Assembly: GCA_963682175.1 (NCBI GenBank)
Contig: OY821775.1
Location: 15,348,501-15,412,500, forward strand
DNA length: 64,000 bases
Direction: 5' to 3'
Source: Triglochin maritima
Taxonomy: Eukaryota > Streptophyta > Magnoliopsida > Alismatales > Juncaginaceae
The notes beneath the pieces are model-generated. The model had not been told where the DNA came from, made no database searches, and worked only from the letters and a program-made list of their open reading frames with translations. The position numbers and the translations under genes are program-made. Shown piece by piece: positions 1-10,975 of the stretch (the first letter of the stretch is position 1; each line of letters begins with the position of its first letter).

Positions 1-955
1 AAGAACTTAGAAGGTCAATGAGGGAAGGGAAGAAACCCGATATGTATTTGGGACTTCATGAGATCATGATACTAGATACCGATGATCCATCGACCTTTCA
101 AGAAGCAATGGAAAGAAAGGACTCCAAACTATGGTTCAAGGCCATGGAATCCGAAATAGAATCCATGTATGATAATCAAGTATGGAACTTGGTTGACCTT
201 CCTCAAGGGAAAAAAGTCATTCAAAATAAATGGGTTTTCAAGAGGAAGATGAACATGGATGAGAACTTTACAACCTTCAAAGCGAGGCTTGTAGCAAAAT
301 GATTCACTCGAGTTCAAGGAATTGACTACAATGAAACTTTTTCACCGGTTGCCATGTTCAAGTCTATTCAGATTATGCTCGCTATTGTCGTATTTCATGA
401 TTATGAGATATGGAAAATGGATGTCAAAATGACGTTCCTTAATGGGAACTTGGAGGAGGATGTGTACATGGTACAATCTCAAAGTTTTGAAGGTTCAAAG
501 ATTAGCGAGAAAGTATGCAAGCTTCAAATATCCATTTATGGATTGAAGCAAGCATCAAGGAGTTGGAACAAGTGCTTTGACGAAGAAGTCAAAAAGATTC
601 ACTTCGTCCAAAGTAAGGAAGAGACCTGTATATACAAGAAGGTTAGTGGGAGCCACATAGTGTTCTTGATCTTATATGTCGATGACATACTCCTCATGGG
701 AAATCATATAGCTTTGCTTGATTAAACGACAAGTTCATTGAAATCTGCATTTTCAATGAAAGATATGGGTGAGACTCAATACATCTTGGGAATCAAGATA
801 TATAGAGATAGATCCCGTAGACTCATTGACCTAAGTCAACGTACATACATTGACAATGTCTTGGAAAGGTTCAACATGAACAACTCCAAAAAGAGCAGTG
901 TGCCAATGAGTATGAGTGTCCAACTCAAGAAGTCTCAAGAGGTTGTGAGTTGTGA
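1..955 (+). pseudogene. Ty1/Copia retrotransposon pol fragment (reverse transcriptase)
   Basis: Broken reverse-transcriptase region of a Copia polyprotein, entering from beyond the left edge. Three reading segments (18-302, 354-725, 738-977) give the family landmarks in order: the block leading to the VAK motif, KMDVKMTFLNG near 415-450, YGLKQASRSWN near 537-570, and the catalytic LYVDDILL near 673-700. A TGA at 300-302 stands where Copia proteins have glycine after VAK, and a TAA follows at 723-725. Similarity stops near 955, before RNase H, so the copy is truncated as well as mutated. It is the same lineage as the RT remnant of the Copia element at 8955-18320, with the same NGNLEEDVYMVQ block. 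It cannot encode a working enzyme. Confidence 0.92.
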
Positions 956-3660
956 GATAATCACTAGAGGTTTCTAAATAATTTTGCCCATGATATAAAA
1001 AACTTAAATATTTCTTTGATTTGATACATGAAAACCCTAAATTATTCCCGTACTAACTGCATCCCTCCCTCTATTCACCGTACATGTAACACTAACAAAA
1101 ACTCTCATTTTCTTCTTGAAATGAAAAAAAACTAAGCCATCTTATATTTCTTTAAGTAAATTTTAATTTTAAGAAAAGAGGGGGAGTTTTGGATGGGTAT
1201 ATTGATAAAGAGGTATTATGTAGCTATGGATGGCTGCTTAGGGCTTTCAAGGGAAAAAATTGAGAAATCATTAGTTTTATGATTGTAGTGGGTTAAATTG
1301 TTACAAATTAAATGTTATGAATTTATTTTGAAAGAATAAAGTAAGAATTTTGATTGTTCATGAAGAATTTACGGATCACATAATTGGAGGAGTGCAAATT
1401 TAGTTTACCTTTAAACAAAAATCATTAGCTAAATAAATATATGTATAACGCGTGGGCTTTCTTTGTAAAAGTATTGCACAAGATGTAATGGTTAATTTTG
1501 AATGGTTGGTATTTTGCCACAAAGATCATTATAAGCTTGGAATGCATAGTAATATTGTTGTTGTTGCTATTATTATGTTTATGTTTCATCTTTTAAACAC
1601 TTTTGTTGGCAGTGGAGTTGACAATCAACGTATAAGTACTATGATGCCTAAAAAAAGAAGGTCAATTAGGTGAGTTTCTCGAATTGGTGAGTCATGTACT
1701 TTGTCCCTTCCATACACGTATTCTCACATTTCTATTATCTTAGAAATGAAATGAGTAAGTTGTTTGGAAGGAGGAGCATCTGCAGCACGTAGAACAGCCG
1801 GTTGCCGACAGTCCAAAGACGATAGATTAGAATTAGGTGTAGTGGTTACAAGTGGGTCTACATTTGGCTAAATCACTACAACAAAAAGCAATCGAAAAAG
1901 TGACCCAAGTATCTTTCAAATATGACTAATTAAGATTTTGATTGTCAATTTGTCACTAACTAAACCTGTCCTGCTCACCCCTTTTTCGCTGCTTACCTTA
2001 CCCAGGTTTCATCACACACCACAAACAACATTACTTTAATATTTCTTTTCCATAGTGGTTGTGGCTAGACCAGTCTTGGCTAAACACATAACCTCTTTGG
2101 GACCTCTAATGCCATTTACTTCCATCCCATTAACACCCAAAATAACACAAATAAATGCGTCCAAACCCTGAATAGAAGCGTAGATACCAGGAGTAGATTA
2201 CTAGAGGTAGATTGCTAGATTTTGACATGGCTTTATTAGATGGATAAATATGTAAACAAAAAAGGAGGGGAAAAAAAGAAAAAAGTGGGTCCTTTTTCGG
2301 GTATGCAACCCAAAGATAAACAAGCCCATGTAATTTTTAGGAAAAGGAGTTAACCAAAAGTTGTTTGGGAGAAAAAAGTTGCATGAGCTTTTCCTTTCCT
2401 TTCACTTCCTTTCTTTTATTGAACTCTAATATTGCAAAATCCCCCAAACACAGGAGGAGACTTGTCAACTCCCTCTAAAGTTGTGGTCCGACACCCCCAA
2501 ACATGTGAGGTAGAAAGAGGAAGATCATTGAAAGATACCATTCGGATACTATGGTCATAATGGCTTCGACAACGTGTGCCGTAGAGAGATTTATTAAAGC
2601 TCAATCTTGAAGTAAGGTACAAAGGTTTGTAGATTTCAGTCATTTCTTGTTGTATAATATTTTTCCAAGAATTATAAATATGTAATTTGTACATGTTGGA
2701 AAGACTACGTGCCAATTTATCGAAGCGAAATTAAGGGACCACAAAGAGAAGATGAAATAAAGAGAAACTTTCTTAAACATGCAGATTGGGATAGTTAATT
2801 TGTTTTCATGTTAAATTATAGTACAGTTTTAGACATGCAGATTGGGTTGGATCAAGTCTTGAAAGACTCTGGATTGCACCAACTTTCTAATGAAAACTAT
2901 TCGTTACATGGAGTCCAAATTAATGGCCCACAAAAAGTCCTCATAGTTAGTTAGTCCATATCATGGCCTATTCTTCAAAACAAATGTCCAATTTTTTTCT
3001 TAATAAATTGTTATACATATTTTTATTCTCAAATGAAAATATATTGGTTAGGCTATAGATTTAACTGGTCCCGTACAATTATTCAGCTGGTGCTTTTTAA
3101 ATTGTCCAATCAGAGCAAACCCAACCATTATCATACTATCCCATTCACAACTTTACATCATCATTCATATCACAAAAAAAATTAGACACGATTCATGGTC
3201 CACAGTGTGCTGAACGTAACAAGCGGATGAAAGAACAAGCTAGGCACGAAGATTTGTTGGGGGCAATTTTAAGACGTGCAATAAAAGCTCAGGAACAAAA
3301 CACAAAGGTTTTAACTTCTATGACTCAATATAATGAATTAATCTCGAAACTTTGACCAATAAAAGTAATAGTCACGGTCTAACAAACTTGGACCAAATTA
3401 CTAGCTTCTACGAGTATAAAAACTTTAAAAAGAAAATCCACTTGCCCAAACATACATTCTAACTAGGGTGTAATTGGTACCTATGAAGTAAAGAAAATTC
3501 TCTACAACTTTCTTTTTCATGAATTTTCCTAATTTTAGAGTGGAGATACAGAAAGTCACTTGAAGTACATATTTTTAAGTCGTCAAACTATTTCTTGAAC
3601 TCTAATTCCAGGTTTTCAAAAGATTTAGCATACAAATTATCTAAAATGTATTTTAGAAGT
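956..3660. other. AT-rich intergenic DNA, no gene recognised
   Basis: Both strands show only short open frames without recognisable domains (for example 1452-1673 + and 2416-2715 -). Composition is AT-rich with homopolymer runs. I see no LTR ends, tRNA-like fold or conserved protein motif. Confidence 0.5.
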
Positions 3661-4367
3661 CTAATTACCTACGAGTATCATTTTCTCTCCCGATTTCATA
3701 AATGTTGAGTGAGCTTAAACAACAACTTTCCTCCACGTCAACTTTCCATTAAACATCCTCAAAACTTAAGATTTATATCAAATCTATCTTCTCCTAACAT
3801 TTTTTACCCTACCATTCTTTCTTTTACACCAACAAAAACTAATAAAAATGGACCAATAACAAAGCTACAACTGTCTCACTATATCTTACCCACTGCCCAT
3901 CAAAATAATTAAATAATAGTGAGACCCAATGCCATGAGCTTTTCATATGAGAATGATTCTCCCTCTCTTTTGGTTTTGGGAAAAAACTCCCAATCCTAAA
4001 TTTGAATATTAAATCGTTACGGGGCATGAAAATTTCTCACGATCAGTTCTTAACACCCATAAATGATGTTCTTATAGATATTGAAAAATTATTATGCCCC
4101 AAAACATAAGGGGTGGGGGCATTGGGACCTACTACTAATTTAATATTTTTGGGTAGGTGGTGAAAATGGGTAGTGGTACACATGTCACTTTGTTATTGGT
4201 CCATTTTTATTAGTTTTTTGGGGGAGGAGGGAGAGAAACGATGGGGTGGAAAATATTAGCATAAAATGGTAAACTTGAGATATATGATACTTTTTTGGGG
4301 AGGAGAGAGAAATGTAGGTTGAAACACTTACATTTATGTAATTGTAGGGGAAATGATATTTCTAATT
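3661..4367. mobile_element. Foldback (long inverted repeat) MITE-like element
   Basis: Two arms of roughly 250-300 bp are inverted copies of each other around a spacer at about 3960-4090. The best-paired blocks are CTAATAAAAATGGACCAATA at 3839-3858 with its complement near 4193-4212, and the arm ends around GTATCATTTTCTCTCC (3675-3690) with its degenerate complement near 4345-4360. A short direct repeat, CTAATT, lies at both edges (3661-3666 and 4362-4367) and may be the remains of the target duplication. No transposase is encoded. The superfamily cannot be assigned (MULE- or hAT-type foldback), and edges are good to about 10 bp. Confidence 0.55.
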
Positions 4368-4399
4368 CTTTAAAAAAGTAGCAATGGTAGTGTTAAAAC

Positions 4400-5088
4400 C
4401 AAGGTTTTCAGAACTGAATCGGTCATCGAACCGATAAAGCTTCGGTTTTGGTTCAATGTGGTCGAACCACGGTCCAACCACGGTCGGACTGTTGATGACG
4501 TCAGCATGACATCATGATTTTTAAGACCCGAAGTTGGACCGGACCGAATAAATATTAACGGTCGGACCGGTGGTCGGACCGATTTGAACCGATTTTTGTA
4601 AAATTATTTAATATATACACACCAAACGTTAAATATAATTCATGATATCAGACACAATTTGCTTAACTCAGTAAATTTACTATCTTTACTTAACATAACA
4701 AATTTGATTGAATATGAATTAGAGAAAATATTATTTGGATTAAGAATCTAAAATCAAAATCAATCTTCAATATTATCTATGACATCATACTTACGAAGGG
4801 AATTGGTGAGAGAGAGAAGAGTTTGTGGGTGGTGGATTTTTGTTTGTAAGAATAAGAAAAAAACCATCGTATTTTCTGATTTTAAAATTTAGGAAAATTT
4901 AAAATATTTTTATGTCCGGTCCGACCAACCGGTCCAACCAAACGGTCCGACCCGGTCGGATCGGGTTCAATCCGGTTCAGAACGGTTCGACTAGACGCTC
5001 GGTTTTTTAGTTGAACCGGCCGTTGAACCATCGGTTCCCGGTTCAACCGGGTCGAACCGTCGGGTCCGGTTCGGTTTTAAAAACCTTG
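4400..5088. mobile_element. hAT-type non-autonomous element with 8-bp target duplication
   Basis: The element is 689 bp and flanked by a perfect 8-bp direct repeat GTTAAAAC (4392-4399 and 5089-5096). It begins CAAGGTTTTCAGAAC, and the complement of its right end reads CAAGGTTTTTAAAAC. Both subterminal regions are packed with CGGTCCGACC / GGTTCGAACC-like words in opposing orientations, so the ends can fold on each other, while the centre (about 4600-4900) is AT-rich. An 8-bp duplication with short terminal inverted repeats is the hAT signature. No open frame of note lies inside, so it would depend on a transposase made elsewhere. Confidence 0.85.
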
Positions 5089-5096
5089 GTTAAAAC

Positions 5097-6825
5097 TCGC
5101 GGCAAGATGACGTGGCACATGCAATTGGAAGGCACAGAAGGGGAACGTAAATGGAGCCCAACTTACAACCACAAAACCAGCAACGCGGCGCAGAAACAGC
5201 AATCAAAAAGTAAAAACTTGGTAGTACGAGTAGGTGGAGTGTGCATGTGTGTCTGTTTGGGTATCCCATGCACAAAAGAAGACTCTGATCCAATTAGGTA
5301 AGGCAAAGAAAGTAACAGATGAATGAATGATGACAACAGAAAATAATCATCCATCCTGCCAAAAGCACAAACAATCCCCTAAAAAGAATACACAATCCCA
5401 ACCAATCTCCCACCCTTTGATCCCCATCCAACGGCCACCAACGTGGGACCTCTCTGGGATTGGTTATCATTGCTTTACTCGAGTCCAACAGACAAATATG
5501 GGAACACTCCTTGAAGACATTGCTGTACTCTTCCCCTTGAAATGGAAACCATGTTTCTGAGAGTAAATGTTGCGACTTAAGTTACAAGCAAAACATATGA
5601 GATTGAAGGCTCTTTTGTGTATAGACTTGAAAGCCTTGTTCCTAACTCTTGGTAGTGATTGGGACATCTTCTCAAAGGGAACAGAGCTTGGAACTTTTTT
5701 GGGTTTTTTTTGGCGTTAATGTGATGTTCATTTTGTTAGGTGTTTGGTCTGGACGAAAGGCTGCTTTTACTGGTGATATGACTTTGTGATTTAAGCGAAC
5801 TATAATTGAAATTACGTATTAAATATTATATAGGGACGTTTCATGGTTGTCTGAGAAATAGCTGAACCACTTAAAGATGCCAATTGGTTTTAGAATTGCA
5901 AATTTGAGATTGAGTTCTGTAACACATACCAATTTGCATCTTTTTTGTTTGCTTTGTTTTAGTTTATACATGTTGTAAAGTGCAAGAAGTAACTCAAAAA
6001 TAAAATGAATTCATAATATTTTGATAATTAAAATCAATAGAAATGTATTTTCTATCCAGCATGCTGTAATTTTTTATGCTTTTTTTATATGCTAGTCGAG
6101 TACTCTTTTTGTAATAATAAAAAATGCTACGAGCTTCTTGTGATTAGTTGAAAAAGCCCGGCCCATATGGAACTTAACAAAGCATACGATGTAAAAAAGT
6201 TTACGGGTTTATTGTGTTTTTTGTTAAAAACTGGCCCATCTAGATCTTAATATTGCCTACATTGTACTCCAAAGCTTACTATATTCTTATAAGACTGGGC
6301 CTAGATACTGGTTGGGTTCTTCTTAGTATTTCAAAGGCCTAAATAGTAGTTCGGCTTATTTAGTGGACCGAAGTAAACAAATAATTAAAATGAATGGCAT
6401 AAAAAAAACTGTTGGATCTTGACATGTATATAACTAGTCTGGACTAGACATAATTCCAAAAACATGTGCCTAGAAAACTTTTTTTTGAAATAGTAGGTAG
6501 TTTCGTTAAGAGCTTTTCTTGTGTGCAATCAGAAAAACAACTGATTGTACCTTTTGTCATCATTTTTTTGACTATTTACGTTATTACGATTAAGTTTTTG
6601 AATATTTTTAGTTTTAGACCATTATTTTTGTGGAACTCAATTTTTTCACATTAAACTCTCCTTGCACCGTTAAATTAAAAATTAGTTAATCTTAATCCTG
6701 TGTTTAACATCTCCTTTCTCTCTCTCTTCACTTTGTTCTCTCTTTGCTTTTGTTGTTCTCTCTCTTCTCTCCTCTCTCTGCAGTTCTTTCTCCTCTCTCT
6801 TCTTTTCACTTTCCTTCCCATGCCC
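5097..6825. other. Intergenic DNA with a CT-rich tract
   Basis: No coding potential is recognised. A strongly CT-rich tract (TCTC/CTCTC runs) occupies about 6710-6815 and creates a spurious minus-strand frame rich in Arg/Glu (6675-7049). The remainder is AT-rich with no repeat ends that I could pair. Confidence 0.45.
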
Positions 6826-7637
6826 AGGTGTGAGATATCAATAAAATAATTTTTCTTAGTTTTTTCTAATATTGTCTCTTTTAATGTTTGCATGTTTAGC
6901 TTGTTTTGTTCTCTTAATCTTAGTATAATCAGTAGAATGTCTTTTTTCCTTAATACAATTGTTAACTTAATGAGTAGAGTAGATCCACCTCGTTTGGGGG
7001 TGGAGGTGATGTAAATTATATGATAGTGATGAGTTCTTTTATTTGTCATTTCATGTGCTTAATGTAGATCTATACTCATATCATGCTTAACTTGTATTAG
7101 ATGTGATAATGTTTACACTAGGTACTTATCTTGTGCTAGCTTTACAGTATCTTGTTACTTGTAATGGTTTGATGGAAATGACTTGTTATGTATGAATTCA
7201 TATTTGGTGCACATTCACATGAATGATTTAAGTTGTATGTAAGATTAATTAGTGCTCTAATGGTCACACTAGGTACTTATTGCATGTTTGACAATCTAAA
7301 ATCAACATCAACTTTATGTGAGATATGCACGTTCATGGTTTGTCATGTAGTGTGTATTCTACACTAGCTTCTACTTGTATGCCACATAAACTACACTTGT
7401 GCCTAATTGAAATGAAGACACACTCACACACACACATACCTACACACCTCCACTCCACAGGGGTTTAGTTTAATTGTTCATTCATTCATAGTTTAGTGTA
7501 ATCAAACTTCTTCTCCCCTTATTTTCCACTTGACTTTTGAAGAACCAGAGTTGACACACCTCCCGGTTGACTCGACCTGTACTTGCCGCGTCTTCACCGA
7601 CGTCGTGCACTTGTAGTTATTATAACCGAATCAATCA
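6826..7637 (+). repeat. Left LTR of the Athila-like element (5'-truncated)
   Basis: It aligns with the right LTR from 6998 onward (GGGTGGAGGTGATGTA at 6998 and 21511) and ends in GAATCAATCA at 7637, immediately before the primer-binding site. The stretch 6826-6998 matches the complement of LTR-B and LTR-C (TCAATAAAATAATT; ATGAGTAG...), so the LTR extends left of the part shared with 21511. Roughly the first 0.6 kb expected from relatives is absent. Confidence 0.7.
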
Positions 7638-7643
7638 TGTTTT

Positions 7644-7661
7644 TGACACCGTTGCCGAGGA
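7644..7661 (+). other. Primer-binding site (tRNA-Asp type, decayed)
   Basis: TGACACCGTTGCCGAGGA lies 6 nt after the LTR. It differs at three positions from TGGCGCCGTTGCCGGGGA, the complement of the plant tRNA-Asp 3' end, which is present intact in the element at the right of the window (62861-62878). Athila-lineage elements use this primer. Confidence 0.8.
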
Positions 7662-7796
7662 GGTGCTCTGTCCAGACTCTAGTTTGGACAATTCGAGTGG
7701 ATTTAATCTTTTGTTTTTAGTTTTGGTTTGTTTCAGGACGTCGCAACATCAAGGGATGGTCATAGGAGAAATTTGGAGGATTAAGAAGATACTCAG

Positions 7797-7838
7797 ACCG
7801 CCAATTAGCAGCCCAAGACCGCCAATTGGCGGTCTGGT
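7797..7838. repeat. Twin CCGCCAATTGGCGG-type dyads in the retroelement leader
   Basis: Two neighbouring dyads, one degenerate (ACCGCCAATTAGCAGCCC) and one perfect (GACCGCCAATTGGCGGTC), lie in the leader between primer-binding site and gag. The equivalent place in the young element (62687-62727, opposite strand) has the same pair. Confidence 0.75.
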
Positions 7839-8738
7839 AAGCAGTTTCTGACTCCTATTTGCTCGTGTATGTTGTTACTTGGAATAGTATTGTCTGGGAG
7901 CCCAATTTAGCATGTTTGAACCTGTAGATTGCTTCCAGATTAATTAATAAACCAATTATTCCCCTGTTTAATCAACTTGGCCTTAAAACTCAAAGCAAAA
8001 GATTAGACTGATTGTGATCTAGGTCATGCATCATTTGTAGACCTTGCACGCACTCGTCTTTTCTTTACATTCTTGTTGTCGATTGCTGGCGTAAGGTACG
8101 CACACTCATTCTCTCATTCATGCATGGTTAAAGCATGTATTAGTTAGTAAGATGCATCGGGACAAGAGTGAGGTGAGTACTTGTTTGGTGAGTTGCTTGC
8201 TAGCCTAAAGATTCAAAACCTCTTTAAGGGGAACCACCTATAGTCTTCAAGATAAGGTGAAGGATTTCATCACCCCCCTTAGCCCCACAAACCACACTCA
8301 AGTGAAGCCCTAAATCAAGTAGACATTGGCCACTAGGACTCGAGCGCATTAGGAAAGTGATCTGGTCGCGACCGTCGTAGCGTGATCGGCGTCGCCCACT
8401 TTGTCGATAGAAGGAGAGATAAGATCTCCTGATCTTGGCTCACTTGCTGGGCTTTGTGGTCTTCGTCGTAGTGAGGTGAGGCGTGTTGAGGCTGTGTGAT
8501 CTCGCAGTTAGGCGTCGCCTAGCTGTAAGGACCTATACTGACCTTAGGCTGTTTAAGCCGTGTTTGATAGCTTAGGCTTCTACCATCACCCGCTACCCAC
8601 ACTAGTTCTAGGGATTCTTCCTTTCTCATATGAGTCTCCTCCTCTGATTACACCTTATGTCGTGTGCAGTTTTGAGTCGAGTCGAGCGTTTTTATGTGAT
8701 ATTGGGCTCATTCTAGTGAGAGCGCTCAATATGAAAAA

Positions 8739-8954
8739 GTGCATTTTTCTGAGATGGACAGTCTAGGTGATCGCCCATCAACACCTCGAGCTCCTTTGGA
8801 GCGTGAGGCCGAGTCGACTTATACAGATGGGGGAGACCGGGTTCCATACATGGAGATGGGAGACATGGTCCACTCCCACCACCACGTAGACCTCCTTCTC
8901 CTCCTCCTCCTCCTCCGACTAGGGAGGAAGAGGGATTCAGTCAGGATTTAGTTC
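8739..8954 (+). pseudogene. Start of Athila-like gag, interrupted by a Copia insertion
   Basis: The frame opens with MHFSEMDSLGDRP and resembles the N-terminus of the 494-residue ORF at 60279-61763 (MFAEMDGYMGDHS), which sits at the same place after the leader of the related element. The frame is cut at 8954 by the Copia element and resumes at 18326 after the duplicated AGTTC. It is a decayed retroelement frame, not a host gene. Confidence 0.6.
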
Positions 8955-10963
8955 TATTGGATTTCGTGCCCTATAGTATGTATATATTTTCGAAATTTTA
9001 TAAACATATAGGATCGAAACATTCATATTTTCTTCGATTTTCATATAGACATGCATTTGTTTATCCTAATTATTCATCATGCATTAGAATAGACAAACAA
9101 TTGCAAAGAGGATCATACCTATAGGTTCTCTAAAACCTCTTGAAGATCCGGAGTCGCGTTGCCGGTCGAATCGCCCGGTGGATTGCCTCCGAGTATTCAC
9201 CAAACTCTAAACGAGATTGGAGAGAGAAGAGTTGGCCTCTCAATCTCCAATAGGGTTTAGAATCTAATTACTAACCACTTTTTAGTTCCCTTGAGAAGAA
9301 GATCTCTGAAAACTAAAACTAATCTTAAGAATTAAGGAAATTTCGTGGAGAATTATGGAGAGAGATTTTTGCATGAGAAAATAATGAATTAATTAATGAG
9401 GTAATGAGATAAACTTGTAATTATAAGTTCTCTCCAAATTACCTATTCATGTGCAACCTCTTGCCCATGATTTCATGCAAACTTCCATCTAACCATCCAT
9501 TATTTGCTAACAAATAATCTTAGCCACGAATTAAATCAATTATGGGCGAATTCCATGCATGATCTAATTAATTCTTAAATTAATTCTGCAGATAACCGTC
9601 TGGACCGGTCGACCGCTCGAACCAAGTTTCGGTCGACCGCTCGACATTCGGTCGACTGTTCGCAACAATAAAATATTTCATCGCAATGTTCGGTCGACCG
9701 ACCGATAGATTCGGTCGACTGTTCCGAACAGACAAAAATTCCCTATTATCGGTCGAGACGTGTACGGTCGACCGTGCACGATCGGTCGACCGTTTACTGC
9801 TGACCGGTCGACCGTTTTGCACAGTACTGCAGACTTGTCAAATTTCGGTTTAACCCCTACAAAATTTGACATTTCGGGATTTGTAGTAAATTCACAACTT
9901 ATGTAACATATTATCCTATGTAATGATAAATCATTACACCCCATAATATTTACATCACATATGAATTTAATTTAGATTCTAATTATGTTATTAATCACAA
10001 CATAATTTTGATTTTGCTAGTTCACCCATGTGTCAAATTTTCTACATAAAACCTGACACATCTTATGAACTCAAAATCCCCATTTCTCGTTTCCCAGTTT
10101 TGTGGTGTCACTTATGGGAGGATCTAAACTAAGTTGGTAGTGATATTAAGAGCTTAATATCACAAGCTATAAACGGTATCTAGCTACACATTATAGCTCC
10201 CAATTAGTTAGATGTCTTAATTCCACTCGAATCAAAACCCGATCCATTTAGTGATGGAGTGCACCACTTGTGTCCGTCCCTTGCCTCATGATATTAAGAA
10301 TACACACAAAGTAGTATTGTGTCATCTTTGTATTAGTATTCATTTCTTGATATCTTTAAGCTAGTTATAAATATGTGACTTAACTCAAATCACATTGTGC
10401 ACATTATAACTTTGCTTTATCAAGGGGCCCACTAATATCATCACTCAATTAAGAGGGGCAATGATAGTCTTTTGACTAACTATCTTCTCCAACAAAAGTC
10501 ATACTTAACCAACTAATGCCTTTACACTACACTCATTGATAGCTTAAGACACTAGTCTAATTAAGCACTCCTTAAGCGATCGGATATAAGTCTCATATCA
10601 AAGGACCAAGGACACAGTAAAATATTAATAACACAGAAACACATTTCTATAATATTTTACTTGTTAGGTCAATTTCCTCTTTTTGTGTACCCATGTTGTC
10701 ACTCACTTGTAGAGCTACAATGATCTATGACCAACACGACAATCTTAACTCGGTAATTAATGTCCCATGTTAATTACCATGATTGCGAATATCTTTTGTT
10801 TTATGTAAACCAATATGTTTTAGAGCTCTACGGTTAAGGACCAAAAGACTCTTCCTTAACACTTCTAAAAGACGAATAACATAAACAAGGAACAAAATTA
10901 TTTCTCATTCAATTCATAATAATTGACATTTAAAAGTAAAACTTTTAGAACACATTCCCTTCA
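8955..10963 (-). repeat. 3' LTR of the Copia element (LTR-A)
   Basis: Minus-strand LTR that starts TGAAGGGAATGTG at 10963 and ends near 8955, where the expected terminal CA is TA (one-base change). It holds a GGTCGACC array at about 9598-9815. Compared with the 5' LTR it lacks about 20 bp near 10672 (a CAGTATACAAAAGTAC-containing stretch present at 18010-18030) and one dyad unit of the array. Confidence 0.92.
9598..9816. promoter_or_regulatory. GGTCGACC dyad array in the LTR
   Basis: Multiple copies of CGGTCGACCG or one-base variants occur in about 220 bp, spaced mostly by about 20-25 bp. On the minus strand the array lies upstream of the expected transcription-start region of the LTR, an enhancer-like position. 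Its function is not known to me; the array itself is directly visible. Confidence 0.7.
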
Positions 10964-10975
10964 ATCTCCCACTTG
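10964..10975 (-). other. Polypurine tract of the Copia element
   Basis: On the minus strand CAAGTGGGAGAT directly precedes the 3' LTR start (TGAAGG), the normal place for the second-strand primer. Confidence 0.75.

Noticed and set aside
6675..7049. Minus-strand 124-residue Arg/Glu-rich frame
   Set aside because: It is produced by a CT-rich tract and the start of an LTR; composition is simple and no domain is visible.
9598..9816. Regularly spaced short palindromes as a possible CRISPR-like array
   Set aside because: Repeats are 8-10 bp palindromes with imperfect spacing inside a plant LTR; there is no leader and no cas gene.
9580..9944. Minus-strand frames of 80-88 residues rich in VDR/GRP in LTRs (also 16905-17284, 55766-56070)
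   Set aside because: They translate the GGTCGACC array in different frames; the repeats, not a protein, explain them.
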